Positions 42,454 to 52,164 of a stretch of DNA of 64,000 nucleotides are shown here, piece by piece. The notes under the pieces were generated by a model. It saw only the letters and a program-made list of their open reading frames with translations. It made no database searches and was not told the origin of the DNA. The position numbers and the translations under genes were made by a program. Numbering within the stretch: the first letter of the stretch is position 1; every line of letters begins with the position of its first letter. The DNA lies in NCBI GenBank assembly GCA_016792625.1, contig JAEUKK010000090.1, positions 1-64,000 on the forward strand. Direction: 5' to 3'. This stretch comes from Deltaproteobacteria bacterium (lineage in GTDB: Bacteria > Myxococcota_A > UBA796 > UBA2385).

Positions 42454-43917
42454 TCAGGGGCAGTCGAACCAGACCTCATCCACCCGGTGCTCGTTGCGCC
42501 GCGTACCGGTCGCCGCGCTAAAGCCGACCAAGAAGCGCTCGGATGGGTAGCCGTAGATGTTGTCGTCGAGCACCAAGGCGCCGTCGAGCCAGACCCGCAC
42601 GTCGGGCGCGATGTGCTCGACCTCCATCGTGTGCCAGCCGCTGTCCTCGAGCTCGGGGATGTCGGCGTTGCCCGAGAAGCGGCGCAGGCTGTCGGTGTCC
42701 ATCAACGCGACGTGGTTGCCGCCCGGGTCCCAGCCGCTGTTGCCGTAGGTGTCGGCCTCAGCGGCGTAGCCGGGCAAGCCGCCGTAGCCGAGCTGGCTGC
42801 TGCCCGCGCCGAGCAGGGTCGGGTCGTCGCTGTCGAGGAAAAGGAAGGCCAGCCCATCGCCGCCGCCCCCGCCGGTGCCGCCAATCCAGAAGCTGAACCG
42901 CACGCGGAAGCGCGCGCCGGGGATCGGCGCGGCCCAGAGCGCCGTGCCCACCCCGCCGCTGGTCGGGGTCAGGCGCAGAGCCCCGTCGACCAGGGCGGCG
43001 GCGCCGTTGAGCTCGAGGCCGGCGGGGGTGGTCGAGAAGTCCTCACCCCAGGCCCACTCATCGACCTCTCCGTCACAATTGTCGTCGTAGAGGTTGCAGA
43101 TCTCGACCCCGGCGGGGTGGCTCTCGGCCCGCAGGTCATCGCAGTCGTCGCCGGTCGGGGCGTAGCCGAGGGGCGCGAGGCAGGCGCGCAGCGCAGAGGC
43201 CGCGCCGCCGTAGCCATCGGCGTCGGTGTCGCGGTACCAGGTCGGCGCGTCGACCGCGTCGTCTTCATCGACCACGCCGTCACAGTCGTCGTCGAGGCCG
43301 TTGCACAGCTCGTCGGCGCCCGGCGAGACCCCGGGGGCCCCGTCGTCGCAGTCGCCGGCGACCGCCACCTCAGCCGCGCCCGGGGCGCAGGCGGCCACCG
43401 CCGCGCGGGCGTCGCCATAGCCATCGCCGTCACGGTCCGCGTAGAAGACCGACAGCGTGCCCTCATCGACCTCGCCGTCGCAGTCTTCGTCGTCGCCGTC
43501 GCAGACCTCAGCGGCGCCGGGGAAGGCGCCTGGGTCGCGGTCATCGCAGTCGGTGTCGGTGGCCGCCAGGCCCGCGCGCAGGGCGCAGGCCGGCTGGGGC
43601 GCCCCGCCGCCAAAACCATCGCCGTCGGCGTCGAGGTAGAGCAGCTGCTGCACGTCTTCGTCGATCTGGCCGTCGCAGTCATTGTCGACGCCGTCGCAGG
43701 CCTCGAGCGCGTCGGGGCGCACCAGGCCGTCGTGATCGTCGCAGTCCTCGTCGGCCGGCCAGCCATCGCCGTCGGCGTCGGCCGAAGCGAGGCCGGCGAA
43801 GGCGTCCTCGACGTGCTTGCCGTCGGCCCCGCAGGCCACAAGCAGCAGGAGCGCGCACAGGCGGGCACCGCCGGTCGAGGAGCAGGCGGCGCTGCGCGGC
43901 GATCGGCGGGGGTGCAT
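42454..43917 (-). CDS. MopE-type lipoprotein with C-terminal L-type lectin domain
   Basis: 487 aa; leader ends LLVAC (Cys29), GGAGCCCCC before the ATG. About five MopE-like repeats (DADGDGWPADEDCDDHDGLVRPDALEACDGVDNDCDGQIDED and similar) to about residue 285. The last 190 residues match an L-type (legume-like) lectin: FSFWIGGTGGGGGDGLAFLFLD, GYAAEADTYGN, NHVALMDTDS, WHTMEVEHIAPDVRVWLDG, VGFSAATG. Expected to bind carbohydrate, possibly of prey or matrix. The long frame upstream of 43917 is antisense to the RDD gene and rejected. 75 bp after it lies the previous lipoprotein gene, same strand. Confidence 0.85.
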   Translation of the reverse strand: MHPRRSPRSAACSSTGGARLCALLLLVACGADGKHVEDAFAGLASADADGDGWPADEDCDDHDGLVRPDALEACDGVDNDCDGQIDEDVQQLLYLDADGDGFGGGAPQPACALRAGLAATDTDCDDRDPGAFPGAAEVCDGDDEDCDGEVDEGTLSVFYADRDGDGYGDARAAVAACAPGAAEVAVAGDCDDGAPGVSPGADELCNGLDDDCDGVVDEDDAVDAPTWYRDTDADGYGGAASALRACLAPLGYAPTGDDCDDLRAESHPAGVEICNLYDDNCDGEVDEWAWGEDFSTTPAGLELNGAAALVDGALRLTPTSGGVGTALWAAPIPGARFRVRFSFWIGGTGGGGGDGLAFLFLDSDDPTLLGAGSSQLGYGGLPGYAAEADTYGNSGWDPGGNHVALMDTDSLRRFSGNADIPELEDSGWHTMEVEHIAPDVRVWLDGALVLDDNIYGYPSERFLVGFSAATGTRRNEHRVDEVWFDCP

Positions 43918-44049
43918 GGGGGCTCCGGTCCAGCGACGTCCCCAGACGATAGCACCGGCGGGCCACCCGAGGGCCCGGGAATTGCCCCACACGGGCCACG
44001 GAGCCCGGGATAAGGGCCCCCGGCGGCGGGACCACGGCCGCGGGAGCCC

Positions 44050-44826
44050 ATGGGCGGCGCGCGTGCACAGATCGGGCAGCTTCAGCCGCCCGCCCCGGCC
44101 CGGCCAGCGGCGGCGCAGGCGCGCCCCGGTGCGCCGATCCAACGCCTCGACACCGAGCGCCGCGTCGAGGCGCCCGAGGGGGTCGCCGTCGCCCTGCGCG
44201 TGGCGGGCCCCTTCCCCCGCCTCGGCGCCTGGCTCATCGACCAGGGCATCCGCATCTCGGTCTACGGCACGATCGGCGGGGTGCTCGGCCTGCTCGGCAG
44301 CTTCGGCGAAGGCATCATGTCGATCATCATCTTCGCCATCGAGTGGTTCTACCCGGTCGCCTTTGAGCTGCGGGCCGGGGGCCGCACGCCGGGCAAGATG
44401 GCGCTCGGGCTCATGGTGGTCCAGGCCGACGGCACGCCGATCACGCCGGGGGCCTCGGTGCTGCGCAACCTGCTGCGCTTCGCCGACTTCTTGCCCTTCG
44501 CCTACCTCGGCGGCTTGCTGTGCATGCTCAGCAACGCGGACTTCGCCCGGGTCGGTGATCTGGCCGCGGGCACCTTGGTGGTCTGGCGCGACCGCCCCGC
44601 GCCCGGCGCCCGGCCGAGCTCCGCCCCGCCCGAGCCCCCGCCGCTGCCGCTGCTTTTGCACGAGCAGCGCGCCATGATGGACTTCGCTGACCGCCAGGCC
44701 AGCTGGTCCGAGGCCCGGCAGCTCGAGCTGGCCAGCCACCTCGAGCCGGTGCTCGGCGGCCCGCCCCCCACCACCCTGCGCCGCCTGCTCGGCGTGGCGG
44801 CGTGGCTGCGCGGGGGCGGCCGATGA
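44050..44826 (+). CDS. RDD-family membrane protein
   Basis: 258 aa, first gene of a seven-gene overlapping operon. After a Pro/Ala-rich 50 residues: FPRLGAWLIDQGIRISVYG (R..D motif of RDD), a TM pair around 75-115 (IGGVLGLLGSF, IIIFAIEWFYPVAFELRAGGRTPGKMALGLMVV) and a further TM region, then a soluble C-terminal helix part. RDD proteins are transporter-like or unknown. GGAG seven bases upstream of ATG. Stop overlaps the next start by 4 nt. Confidence 0.83.
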   Translation: MGGARAQIGQLQPPAPARPAAAQARPGAPIQRLDTERRVEAPEGVAVALRVAGPFPRLGAWLIDQGIRISVYGTIGGVLGLLGSFGEGIMSIIIFAIEWFYPVAFELRAGGRTPGKMALGLMVVQADGTPITPGASVLRNLLRFADFLPFAYLGGLLCMLSNADFARVGDLAAGTLVVWRDRPAPGARPSSAPPEPPPLPLLLHEQRAMMDFADRQASWSEARQLELASHLEPVLGGPPPTTLRRLLGVAAWLRGGGR

Positions 44827-45851
44827 GCCAAGAGCAATTTGAGGCCAAACACACCGCGCTCTGGGCCGAGGTCGAGCGCCTGCTCGAGCTGCTCGAGGGC
44901 CGCGCGCTCAACGCCCAAGAGCAGCAGGCGCTGGGCCGGCTCTCGCCCCTGCGCGAGGGCGGCAACCACGGGCTCGAGCAATTGCCGGCCCTGTACCGGC
45001 GTTTGTGCCAGCACCTCGCCCTCGCGCGCCACCGCGGCCTCTCCGCCCCCCTGCAAGACCGGCTCAACGCCCTGGCCCTGCGCGGGCAGGTCGCCCTCTA
45101 CCGGCGCCCCGGCGCGGGGCTGCGCGCGGCCGCCCACCGCCTCTTGGTCGAGGTGCCCCAGACCGTGCGGGCCGAGGCGGGCTTGGTGCTGCTGGCCCAC
45201 GCCCTGCTCTACCTGCCCGCGGCCGGGGTCGCGCTGATGATCTGGGCCGAGCCCGCCGTGGTCTACGACGTGCTGGACCCGATGCAGCTCGCCTCTTTTG
45301 AGGCGATGTACGATCCGCACTCCGACCACTATCTGCGCGAGCGGGCGGCCGACGACGACACCGCCATGTTCGGCTTTTATATCCGCAACAACATCACCGT
45401 CGCCTACAATTGCCTCGGCGCGGGTGTTCTCGGCGGGCTCGGCAGCGCGTACATGCTGGTCACCAACGGGCTGCTGCTCGGCGCCGTGGGCGCGCACCTC
45501 GCGCATGTCGGCTGTTGGACACCATTCTCCAGCTTCGTCATCGGGCACGGCTCGTGGGAGCTGACCGCCATCGTGCTCGCCGGGGCGGCCGGCCTGCGCC
45601 TGGGGCTGACCTTGCTCGCGCCGCGCGGCCGCACCCGCGGCGCCGCCCTGCGCGCCGAGGCCCGCGGGCTGCTGACCCTCATCTACGGCTTCTCGACCAT
45701 GTTGTTGATCGCAGCCTGGTTTGAAGCCTATTGGAGCAGCTCGGCCAGCATCGACCCGACCGTCAAGTATGCCGTCGGCGGCGGCCTTTGGGTGCTGGTC
45801 TACGGCTGGCTGCTGCTGACCGGCCGCGGCGAGGTTCCACGTGGAGCTTGA
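44823..45851 (+). CDS. Stage II sporulation protein M-like (DUF95) membrane protein
   Basis: 342 aa. Cytosolic helical N-terminal 120 residues (FEAKHTALWAEVERLLELLEG) and five or six TM segments, with the SpoIIM hallmark FGFYIRNNITVAYNCLGAGVLGGLGSAYMLVTNG and SSFVIGHGSWELTAIVLAGAAGLRLG. In non-sporulating Proteobacteria such genes sit in the MoxR/DUF58/DUF4129 cluster, as here. Overlaps RDD gene by 4 nt and the next by 11 nt. Role probably in envelope or cytochrome-type protein quality, unproven. Confidence 0.83.
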   Translation: MSQEQFEAKHTALWAEVERLLELLEGRALNAQEQQALGRLSPLREGGNHGLEQLPALYRRLCQHLALARHRGLSAPLQDRLNALALRGQVALYRRPGAGLRAAAHRLLVEVPQTVRAEAGLVLLAHALLYLPAAGVALMIWAEPAVVYDVLDPMQLASFEAMYDPHSDHYLRERAADDDTAMFGFYIRNNITVAYNCLGAGVLGGLGSAYMLVTNGLLLGAVGAHLAHVGCWTPFSSFVIGHGSWELTAIVLAGAAGLRLGLTLLAPRGRTRGAALRAEARGLLTLIYGFSTMLLIAAWFEAYWSSSASIDPTVKYAVGGGLWVLVYGWLLLTGRGEVPRGA

Positions 45852-47571
45852 GCGGCTCGAGGCGGTGCTGCGCGTGCGCGGCCCGGCCGAAGCGGTCGAC
45901 CTGGGCTTCGCCATGCTGCGCCGGTGGGCGGGGCCGGTGCTGCGCGGCTGGGCGCTCGGCGTGCTCCCGGTGATCGGGCTCATCATCGTCCTGCTCAGCG
46001 ACGCGCCCGGCTGGGCGACCCTGCTGCTCATCTGGCTGGCCCCCCTCTTCGAGCGGGTCCCGCTCTTCGTGCTCAGCCGCTGCTTATTCGGCGCGCCGCC
46101 CGACAGCCGCGCCCTGCTCCGCGCGCTGCCCGGGCTGCTGCTGGGGGGCCTGCCCCGCGACTTGTTGTTGCTCCGCCTGAGCCCGCTGCGGCCCACCCTC
46201 GCCCCGATCGCCCTGCTCGAGGGCCTGCGCGGCGGGGCGCTCGGCCGCCGGCGGGCGGCGCTGGGCCGGTCCGAGTTTCTCGGGACGCTGCTGCTGATGG
46301 CCTTTTGCGGCCTGGTAGAGCTGGGCGCCACCATCGGCCTGCTCGCCGCGGTGTGGAGCTTCCTCCCCGACTCGCCGCTCTACGACATCGGCCTGCTGTT
46401 CGAAGAAGAGGTGCCCACCCCGCCCTGGCTCGGCGGGCTCACGCTGGTGGCCTACGCCCTCGCGGCGAGCTTCGCCCAGGTGCTCCGCGCCGCGGGCGGC
46501 TTTGGGCTCTACCTCGCCCGCCGCACCGCCCTCGAGGGCTGGGACGTCGAGCTCGTCCTGCGCCAGCTCGCCGCCCGGGCCGCGCCCGCCGCCCGCTCCG
46601 CGGCGCCGCTGCTGGTCCTCGGCCTGCTCGCCGCCGGCCTGCTCACCGCCAGCCCCGCGGCCCAGGCCCAAGATGTCGCGGTCGGCGCAGACGGCGGCGA
46701 CAACGACCTACAGCACGCCAATGACGAGCAGATCCAGGCCCCGGAAGTCGCGCCCCCGCCCGCCGAAGGTGACCCGCTCTGGCTCGGCGGCCAGGGCGAG
46801 GGCGCGCAGCTCGAGGGCGAGGCCTTCGAGACCCTGTTCACCGGCCCGTACGACCGCCCGCTGACCGAGGGCGAGCTGCCCCCCGCCGCGCTGGACCGCG
46901 CGGCCATCGCCGCCGACCTCGAGGGCGTGCTCGCCCGCCCCGAGGCCGCTGGCGTCGAGGTCGAGTCGCACTGGCAGCTGCGCGAACAGTTTGATCTGGG
47001 CTGGGAGTGGCCGTGGGAGCTGCCTGAGCCCGCCGAGCCCGCCCCGGTCGACCTCGGCCCGCTGGGCGAGCTGCTGGGCATCGCCGCCTACACCGTGCTG
47101 GCGGCACTTCTCGCGGTCGGGCTCATCGCCGCCCTGCGGCTGATCCGCGGCGCCCGGGGCCGCCCACGCGCCCCCGGCGACCCAGCCGACCGTGCGGTGA
47201 CCCCCGAGCGGCTCCCCGACCCCAACGCGCCCCCGCCGATCGACCGCCTCGGCGCCGAGGCCCTGCGCCTGCTCGAGGCCGGCCAACCCGCCGCGGCCCT
47301 CGCCCTGCTCTATCGGGGCGCGGTGGCGCTGCTCGTCGAAGGTGGCCTGCCCATCGATGACAGCGCGACCGAGGGCGAGGCCCTGCGCGCGGCCCGGGGG
47401 CGCCTGCCCGGGCCTGAGCTCGACCTGCTCCGCCGGCTGACCCGCCAGTGGCAGGCCGTCGCCTATGCCCACGCCGAGGTCGATGTCGACGCGCTGCGGG
47501 GCCTCTGCGCCGAGATCGGCGCGCTGCGGGCCTGGGCCCAAGGCGGGGCCGCCCGCCTCGAGGCCGCATGA
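45841..47571 (+). CDS. DUF4129-containing membrane protein
   Basis: 576 aa from a GTG, no separate SD because it lies inside the previous gene's end. Six TM segments in the first 260 residues, an acidic periplasmic middle (about 275-400), a TM near 415-440 (AAYTVLAALLAVGLIAALRLI), and a cytosolic DUF4129 domain with RLGAEALRLLEAGQPAAALALLYRGAVALLVEGG. Belongs to the MoxR-associated cluster. Confidence 0.78.
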   Translation: MELERLEAVLRVRGPAEAVDLGFAMLRRWAGPVLRGWALGVLPVIGLIIVLLSDAPGWATLLLIWLAPLFERVPLFVLSRCLFGAPPDSRALLRALPGLLLGGLPRDLLLLRLSPLRPTLAPIALLEGLRGGALGRRRAALGRSEFLGTLLLMAFCGLVELGATIGLLAAVWSFLPDSPLYDIGLLFEEEVPTPPWLGGLTLVAYALAASFAQVLRAAGGFGLYLARRTALEGWDVELVLRQLAARAAPAARSAAPLLVLGLLAAGLLTASPAAQAQDVAVGADGGDNDLQHANDEQIQAPEVAPPPAEGDPLWLGGQGEGAQLEGEAFETLFTGPYDRPLTEGELPPAALDRAAIAADLEGVLARPEAAGVEVESHWQLREQFDLGWEWPWELPEPAEPAPVDLGPLGELLGIAAYTVLAALLAVGLIAALRLIRGARGRPRAPGDPADRAVTPERLPDPNAPPPIDRLGAEALRLLEAGQPAAALALLYRGAVALLVEGGLPIDDSATEGEALRAARGRLPGPELDLLRRLTRQWQAVAYAHAEVDVDALRGLCAEIGALRAWAQGGAARLEAA

Positions 47572-48956
47572 GCGCACCCGATCCGCGCCGGCGCACCACC
47601 ACCATCACCCTGCTCGGGCTGCTCGCGCTGTGCGTGGCCGCCTTCTTCATCCTCATGGAGCGGGTGGAGATCGAGCGCCCCCGCGGCCCGATCGGCGTGG
47701 CCCGCACCGACCCGAGCTGGGCGGCCCGCACGCTGCTCGAGGCGCGGGGCGTGCCCACCGAGGTCGGCTACGGCCTCGGCCCCTTGCCGCCCCACGACGT
47801 GCTGATCATCGTCTGGGGCAACGGCCCCGAAGCCCAGGCCGCGCTCGCGCCCCGGCTGCTGCCCTGGGTCGAGGCGGGCGGGCACCTGCTCGTGGTCTCG
47901 GCCGAAGAGGAGCTGGGCACGCTGGTCGGCGCCTTGACCGCCGAGAAGGGCGCGTTCGAGGCCGAAAGTACAGGGGGAGAGACCCCGCCCCCCTTGCCGC
48001 AGCCCGAAGCGGAGGGCGCGCCGCCCGCCGAGCACGCAGCGGCCAACGGCGAGGCGACCGACGCCGAAGATGACGTCGAAGACGCCAACGACGAGGAGGA
48101 CGCGGAGCTCGACGAGGACGAACAAGACGAAGACGACGAAGCGGAGGAGGCGCCGCTGAGCCCGGCCCTGCGCGAGCCGCTGCTGAGCGCCGTCGCGGTC
48201 GAGCTCTGGACCATGGACGCGCCCGCCACCGGCGTCGACGAAGAGGTGCTCGTGCCCGACGGCCCGCCGCTGCGGGTGCAGGCCGGCAGCGGCCGCAGCC
48301 TCGCCGGCGCGCGCGAGGGCCTCGACTGGGTCGCGCTCAACCCGCGGGGCGCGCGGGTCTGGGCCAGGCGGCAGGCCTACGGGGCCGGCCTGGTGACCAC
48401 CCTTGCCGACAGCCGCCCGCTGCTGCTGCCCGCCCTGCAGACCCACCCCGACGGCGCCGCCCTGCTGTGGAGCGTGACCTCGGCCGGGGGCCCACCTCAA
48501 AGGGTGCGGGTGGTGCTGCAGGGCAGCGAGGGCAGCATCTGGGGCCTGCTGCTCGAGCGCGCGCCCGCAGCGGTGCTCTGCGCCGCCTTCGCCGCCCTCA
48601 TCGGCCTGTGGCGCCTGCGCGCCCACTTTGGCCCACCAGCACCCGAGGTGGCCGCCGCCCGTCGGGGGATCGTCGACCACATTGACGCGGTGGGGGCCTT
48701 TCTCTACCTGCGCGTCGGGGCCGACCCCCTGCTCGACCCGCTGCGCCGCGCCGCCCTGCGCGCCTGGGAGCGCAGCATCCCCGGCCTCTCGGCCCTGCCG
48801 CCCTCCGACCAAGCCGAGGCGCTGGCCCCGCGGGCCGGGCTGGGCGCGCCGGCGCTCGAGGCCGCCCTCTCCGCTGGGCCACGCGACGCCGCGGCCCTGA
48901 TCGCCGACGTCTCTGCGCTCGCGGCCCTGCACCGGCGCGCCCGGCGCGGGGCCTGA
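47568..48956 (+). CDS. DUF4350-like membrane protein with acidic insert
   Basis: 462 aa. One N-terminal TM (ITLLGLLALCVAAFFILM), then an extracytosolic Rossmann-like half (ARTLLEARGVPTEVGYGLGPLPPHDVLIIVWGNGPEA) as in DUF4350 proteins; a very acidic insert (about 145-195, ASP/Glu runs such as EDDVEDANDEEDAELDEDEQ); a second half with GRSLAGAREGLDWVAL; TM near 325 and a cytosolic C-terminal helical part. The acid insert is not typical of the family. 4-nt overlap with DUF4129 gene. Confidence 0.75.
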   Translation: MSAPDPRRRTTTITLLGLLALCVAAFFILMERVEIERPRGPIGVARTDPSWAARTLLEARGVPTEVGYGLGPLPPHDVLIIVWGNGPEAQAALAPRLLPWVEAGGHLLVVSAEEELGTLVGALTAEKGAFEAESTGGETPPPLPQPEAEGAPPAEHAAANGEATDAEDDVEDANDEEDAELDEDEQDEDDEAEEAPLSPALREPLLSAVAVELWTMDAPATGVDEEVLVPDGPPLRVQAGSGRSLAGAREGLDWVALNPRGARVWARRQAYGAGLVTTLADSRPLLLPALQTHPDGAALLWSVTSAGGPPQRVRVVLQGSEGSIWGLLLERAPAAVLCAAFAALIGLWRLRAHFGPPAPEVAAARRGIVDHIDAVGAFLYLRVGADPLLDPLRRAALRAWERSIPGLSALPPSDQAEALAPRAGLGAPALEAALSAGPRDAAALIADVSALAALHRRARRGA

Positions 48957-49019
48957 CCGGCCGGCACCACCTCCGTCAGACCACGACCCCGATTCTTCGA
49001 GTTCAACGCACAGGAGCGC

Positions 49020-50024
49020 ATGATGGACGACCTCACCCCGACGGGCGACGCCCCGCTGCCCCCGCTCTCGGTGCCCGAGGCCGCGGCCCTGCTCCAGGCG
49101 GCGCAGGCCCAGCTCCAGCGCAGCCTGCTCGGCCAAGAAGAGGTGGTCGACAGCCTGCTCATCGCGCTGGTGGCCGGCGGCCACGTGCTGCTTGAGGGCG
49201 TGCCCGGCCTCGGCAAGACCTTGATCGTGCTGGCCTTGGCCCGGGCCATCGACGGCAGCTTCTCACGCATCCAGTTCACGCCCGACCTGATGCCCGCCGA
49301 CGTGACCGGCCACGCGCTCTATGACCAAGCGGCCGGGCGCTTCCGCATCCGCAAGGGCCCGGTCTTCTGCAACTTCTTGCTCGCCGACGAGATCAACCGC
49401 GCGCCGGCCAAGACCCAGGCGGCCCTGCTCGAGGTCATGCAAGAGGGCCAGGTGACCATCGAGGGCGAGGCCTACCCCCTCGACCCGCCGTTCATGACCC
49501 TGGCGACCCAGAACCCCATCGAACAAGAGGGCACCTACCCCCTGCCCGAGGCCCAGCTCGACCGCTTCTTGCTCAAGGTGCGCATCGGCTACCCCGACGC
49601 CGCGCACGAGGCGGCGATCGTGCGGGCGGTGACCGAGGGCAAGGTCGGCGACCGCCTGCGGGTGGCGGCCGAGACCCCGGTGATGGACCGCCGCACCTGC
49701 CTGTGCCTGCAGCTGTGCGCGGCCCAGATCACCGTGGATGAGCGCGTCCTCGACTATGCGGTGCGTCTGGTGCGGGCGACCCGCCAGCGGCAGGGCGTGG
49801 CGGTGGGGGCCGGGCCCCGGGGCACGATCGCGCTGGTGCGGGCGGCCCGCGGCGCGGCCCTGCTCGACGGCCGGGGTTTTGTGACGCCAGACGATGTGAA
49901 GGCGGTGGCCCTGCCCGCGCTGCGGCACCGGGTGGCCATCGCCCCCGAGCTCGAGATCGAGGGCCAGAGCGTCGATGACGTGCTGCAGGCCGTGATCAAC
50001 AGCGTCGAGGCCCCGCGCGCATGA
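49020..50024 (+). CDS. MoxR-type AAA+ ATPase
   Basis: 334 aa. Walker A GVPGLGKT (about residue 61), Walker [24 protein letters not shown], sensor 1 [23 protein letters not shown], and a C-terminal winged/helical lid with [16 protein letters not shown]: the classic MoxR/RavA-like chaperone ATPase. SD CAGGAG before ATG-ATG (49020/49023). A 63-bp gap separates it from DUF4350; its stop overlaps the DUF58 start by 4 nt. MoxR proteins act on metal insertion or complex assembly. Confidence 0.92.
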   Translation: MMDDLTPTGDAPLPPLSVPEAAALLQAAQAQLQRSLLGQEEVVDSLLIALVAGGHVLLEGVPGLGKTLIVLALARAIDGSFSRIQFTPDLMPADVTGHALYDQAAGRFRIRKGPVFCNFLLADEINRAPAKTQAALLEVMQEGQVTIEGEAYPLDPPFMTLATQNPIEQEGTYPLPEAQLDRFLLKVRIGYPDAAHEAAIVRAVTEGKVGDRLRVAAETPVMDRRTCLCLQLCAAQITVDERVLDYAVRLVRATRQRQGVAVGAGPRGTIALVRAARGAALLDGRGFVTPDDVKAVALPALRHRVAIAPELEIEGQSVDDVLQAVINSVEAPRA

Positions 50025-51352
50025 GCGAGGGGGCGCCCGCCATCGACCGGCTCGACCCGCGCCGCCGCCTCGTGTGGCTGGCCGTGGCCCCGCTGCCCTT
50101 GGCGGTCGCCGCGCCTTGGCTGGCGCCGGCCGGCCCGGTGGCGGTGGCCCTCGCCGCGCTGGTGCTGCTCGCGGTCGCGCTCGAGGCGCTGCTGCTGTGG
50201 CGGGCGGCGCTGCCCCAGCTCCGCCGGAGCCTCCCGCCCGCGCTGAGCATCGGCGAGTGGGCCGAGGAGCGGGTCGAGCTGCGGTCGACCGGCGGGCCGC
50301 TGCAGCTCGCGCTCGCGCCCGACCGCCCCGGGGGCGTCGAGCGTGAGGATGGCGCGCTGCGGCTCAGCCTGAGCGAGGGGGCCAACGTGGCCCTGCCCCT
50401 GCGGCTGCGCCCGACCCGGCGGGGGCCCCTGCTGCTCACCGCGCTGGACCTCGCGGTCGACGGCCGCCTCGGCCTGCTGCGGCGGGTGCTGCGCCTGCCC
50501 TGCGCGGCAGAGACCAAGGTCTACCCGAACTTTCACGCGGTGGCCCGCTACGCCCTGCTCTCGGCCGAGCGCCGCAGCGGCCAGCTCGGCGTGCACCAGC
50601 AGCGCCGACGGGGCGAGGGCCTGGAGTTCTTCCAGCTGCGCGAGTACCGGCCGGGCGACAGCCTGCGCCAGGTCGACTGGAAGGCGGTGGCCCGGCGCGG
50701 CCAGCTCATCTCGCGCGAGTACCGCGAGGAGCAGAACCAGCAGCTCATCTTTTTGCTCGACTGCGGCCGCCGCATGCACAGCAAAGACGGAGATCTCAGC
50801 CACTTCGACCAGGTGCTCAACGCCGTGCTGCTGCTCACCTGGAGCGCCCTGCGGCAGGGGGATGCGGTGGGCCTGCAGACCTTCTCGGGGCCCGACCGCT
50901 ACCTGCCCCCGCGCCGGGGCGGCAGCGCCCAAAACGACGTGATGAACAGCATCTGGGACTTGCAGACCACCGATGCGCCCTCGGACTACACCGAGGCGGC
51001 GGTGCGCCTCAGCGCCCGCCAGCGGCGCCGCGCCCTGGTGGTGCTCCTCACGAACCTGCGCGATGACGACGCCGCCGACATCCCCGCGGCGCTGGCCCGC
51101 CTGCGCAAGACCCACCTCGTGCTGGTGGCCAGCCTGCGCGAGCCCGCCTTGGACGCCGCCATCGACGCGCCGGTCGAGGGGCTCGACGGCGCGCTGCGCG
51201 TGGCCGCCGCCCACCACACCAATGAAGAGCGGCGCCGGGCCCACGAGCTGCTCGCCGCCCAGGGCGTCCGCACCTTGGACGTCGGCCCCGCGCAGCTGCC
51301 CGCGGCGCTGATCTCGGCCTACACCGACATCAAGCGCGCGGGGCTGCTGTGA
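50021..51352 (+). CDS. DUF58 (vWA-like) protein
   Basis: 443 aa. Two TMs (about 20-65), a beta-rich extracellular part, then the DUF58 signature [54 protein letters not shown] and a vWA-like fold with [11 protein letters not shown] (MIDAS-like DxSxx changed to DCGRR). Always found beside MoxR; probably its partner in substrate recognition. The vWA metal site appears altered, as in many DUF58 proteins. Confidence 0.9.
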   Translation: MSEGAPAIDRLDPRRRLVWLAVAPLPLAVAAPWLAPAGPVAVALAALVLLAVALEALLLWRAALPQLRRSLPPALSIGEWAEERVELRSTGGPLQLALAPDRPGGVEREDGALRLSLSEGANVALPLRLRPTRRGPLLLTALDLAVDGRLGLLRRVLRLPCAAETKVYPNFHAVARYALLSAERRSGQLGVHQQRRRGEGLEFFQLREYRPGDSLRQVDWKAVARRGQLISREYREEQNQQLIFLLDCGRRMHSKDGDLSHFDQVLNAVLLLTWSALRQGDAVGLQTFSGPDRYLPPRRGGSAQNDVMNSIWDLQTTDAPSDYTEAAVRLSARQRRRALVVLLTNLRDDDAADIPAALARLRKTHLVLVASLREPALDAAIDAPVEGLDGALRVAAAHHTNEERRRAHELLAAQGVRTLDVGPAQLPAALISAYTDIKRAGLL

Positions 51353-51963
51353 GCGGCGCGGCCCGCCGGCTGGCCTTCGCCGCCGCGGCCGCCCTCGGCC
51401 TCTTGGGGGTAGCCAGCGTGGTGGCCTGGCGTGCCGTCTATGGCCTGCCAGACGCTGCTTCGGCCGAGCTGTGGGCATGGCTCGACGCGCACCCCAGCGC
51501 GGTGGCCCCGGGCCGGGCGGTCTTCCTCATCGACCTCAGCCGGCCGAGCCCGCTGCCCCGGGGCTGGCTGCTCGACCCCACCACCCGCGAGGTGCTCGCG
51601 GTGATGCACGTCGCGCACGGCAAAGAGAGCGGCTGGGCCCGGGTCGAGAAGGTCAGCAACGTCGAGGGCAGCCACCAGTCGAGCATCGGCGCGATGCGGG
51701 GCGCCGCGCTCTATGTGGGCAAGCACGGCCGCAGCCTGCGCCTCGAGGGCCTCGACCCCGGCGTCAATGACGACGCCTTGGCCCGCGCGATCGTGCTGCA
51801 TGGCGCGGACTACGTCTCGTGGCAGAGCGTGTGGGACAACCAGGGCCGCCTGGGGCGCAGCCTCGGCTGCCCGGCCGTGCCGCTCGACCAGGTCGAGCGG
51901 GTGATCACCGCCTTGGAGGAGGGCGGGGTGGTGTACACGTATTGGCGGCCGATCAATGATTGA
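51349..51963 (+). CDS. Murein L,D-transpeptidase catalytic-domain family protein
   Basis: 204 aa from a GTG overlapping the DUF58 stop. TM or uncleaved signal at 7-27 (LAFAAAAALGLLGVASVVAW), then a PF13645-type domain: catalytic His in IVLHGADYVS (about 149) and Cys in LGRSLGCPAVPL (about 171), plus VFLIDLSRPSPLPRGWLLD. Would cross-link or modify peptidoglycan outside the membrane. As the last gene of the MoxR operon it ties the cluster to cell-wall work. Confidence 0.85.
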   Translation: MSGAARRLAFAAAAALGLLGVASVVAWRAVYGLPDAASAELWAWLDAHPSAVAPGRAVFLIDLSRPSPLPRGWLLDPTTREVLAVMHVAHGKESGWARVEKVSNVEGSHQSSIGAMRGAALYVGKHGRSLRLEGLDPGVNDDALARAIVLHGADYVSWQSVWDNQGRLGRSLGCPAVPLDQVERVITALEEGGVVYTYWRPIND

Positions 51964-52028
51964 CGGGCCCGTCGGCTGATCGATCCTGGACGGTGCATCA
52001 CAACTCAGTTAGCGCGCCTCTAAGAACA

Positions 52029-52082
52029 CCCGCCGGGCCTCTGCCGCAAGGCATGCTATCTTACGGCGGGTTTTTGTTTTTT
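52029..52082 (+). terminator. Intrinsic terminator of the MoxR/L,D-transpeptidase operon
   Basis: CCCGCC (52029-52034) pairs with GGCGGG (52065-52070); an inner GCC/GGC stem lies in the loop; followed immediately by TTTTTGTTTTTT. One of the few clear Rho-independent terminators in the window. Lies 66 bp after the operon stop and 83 bp before the Abi start. Confidence 0.75.
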
Positions 52083-52164
52083 ACACCCAGGCGCCGCGCA
52101 AGCCAATCCCCCGCTGACCTCAGGCCAATGCGGCCACACAACATCCCCCAATGGGTTTGACCGG

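Noticed and set aside
40672..44013. Plus-strand open frame of 1113 codons across two lipoprotein genes
   Set aside because: It is a shadow of the two MopE-type genes on the minus strand; Val/Gly/Ala-rich with no motif, and crosses their intergenic gap only by lack of stops.
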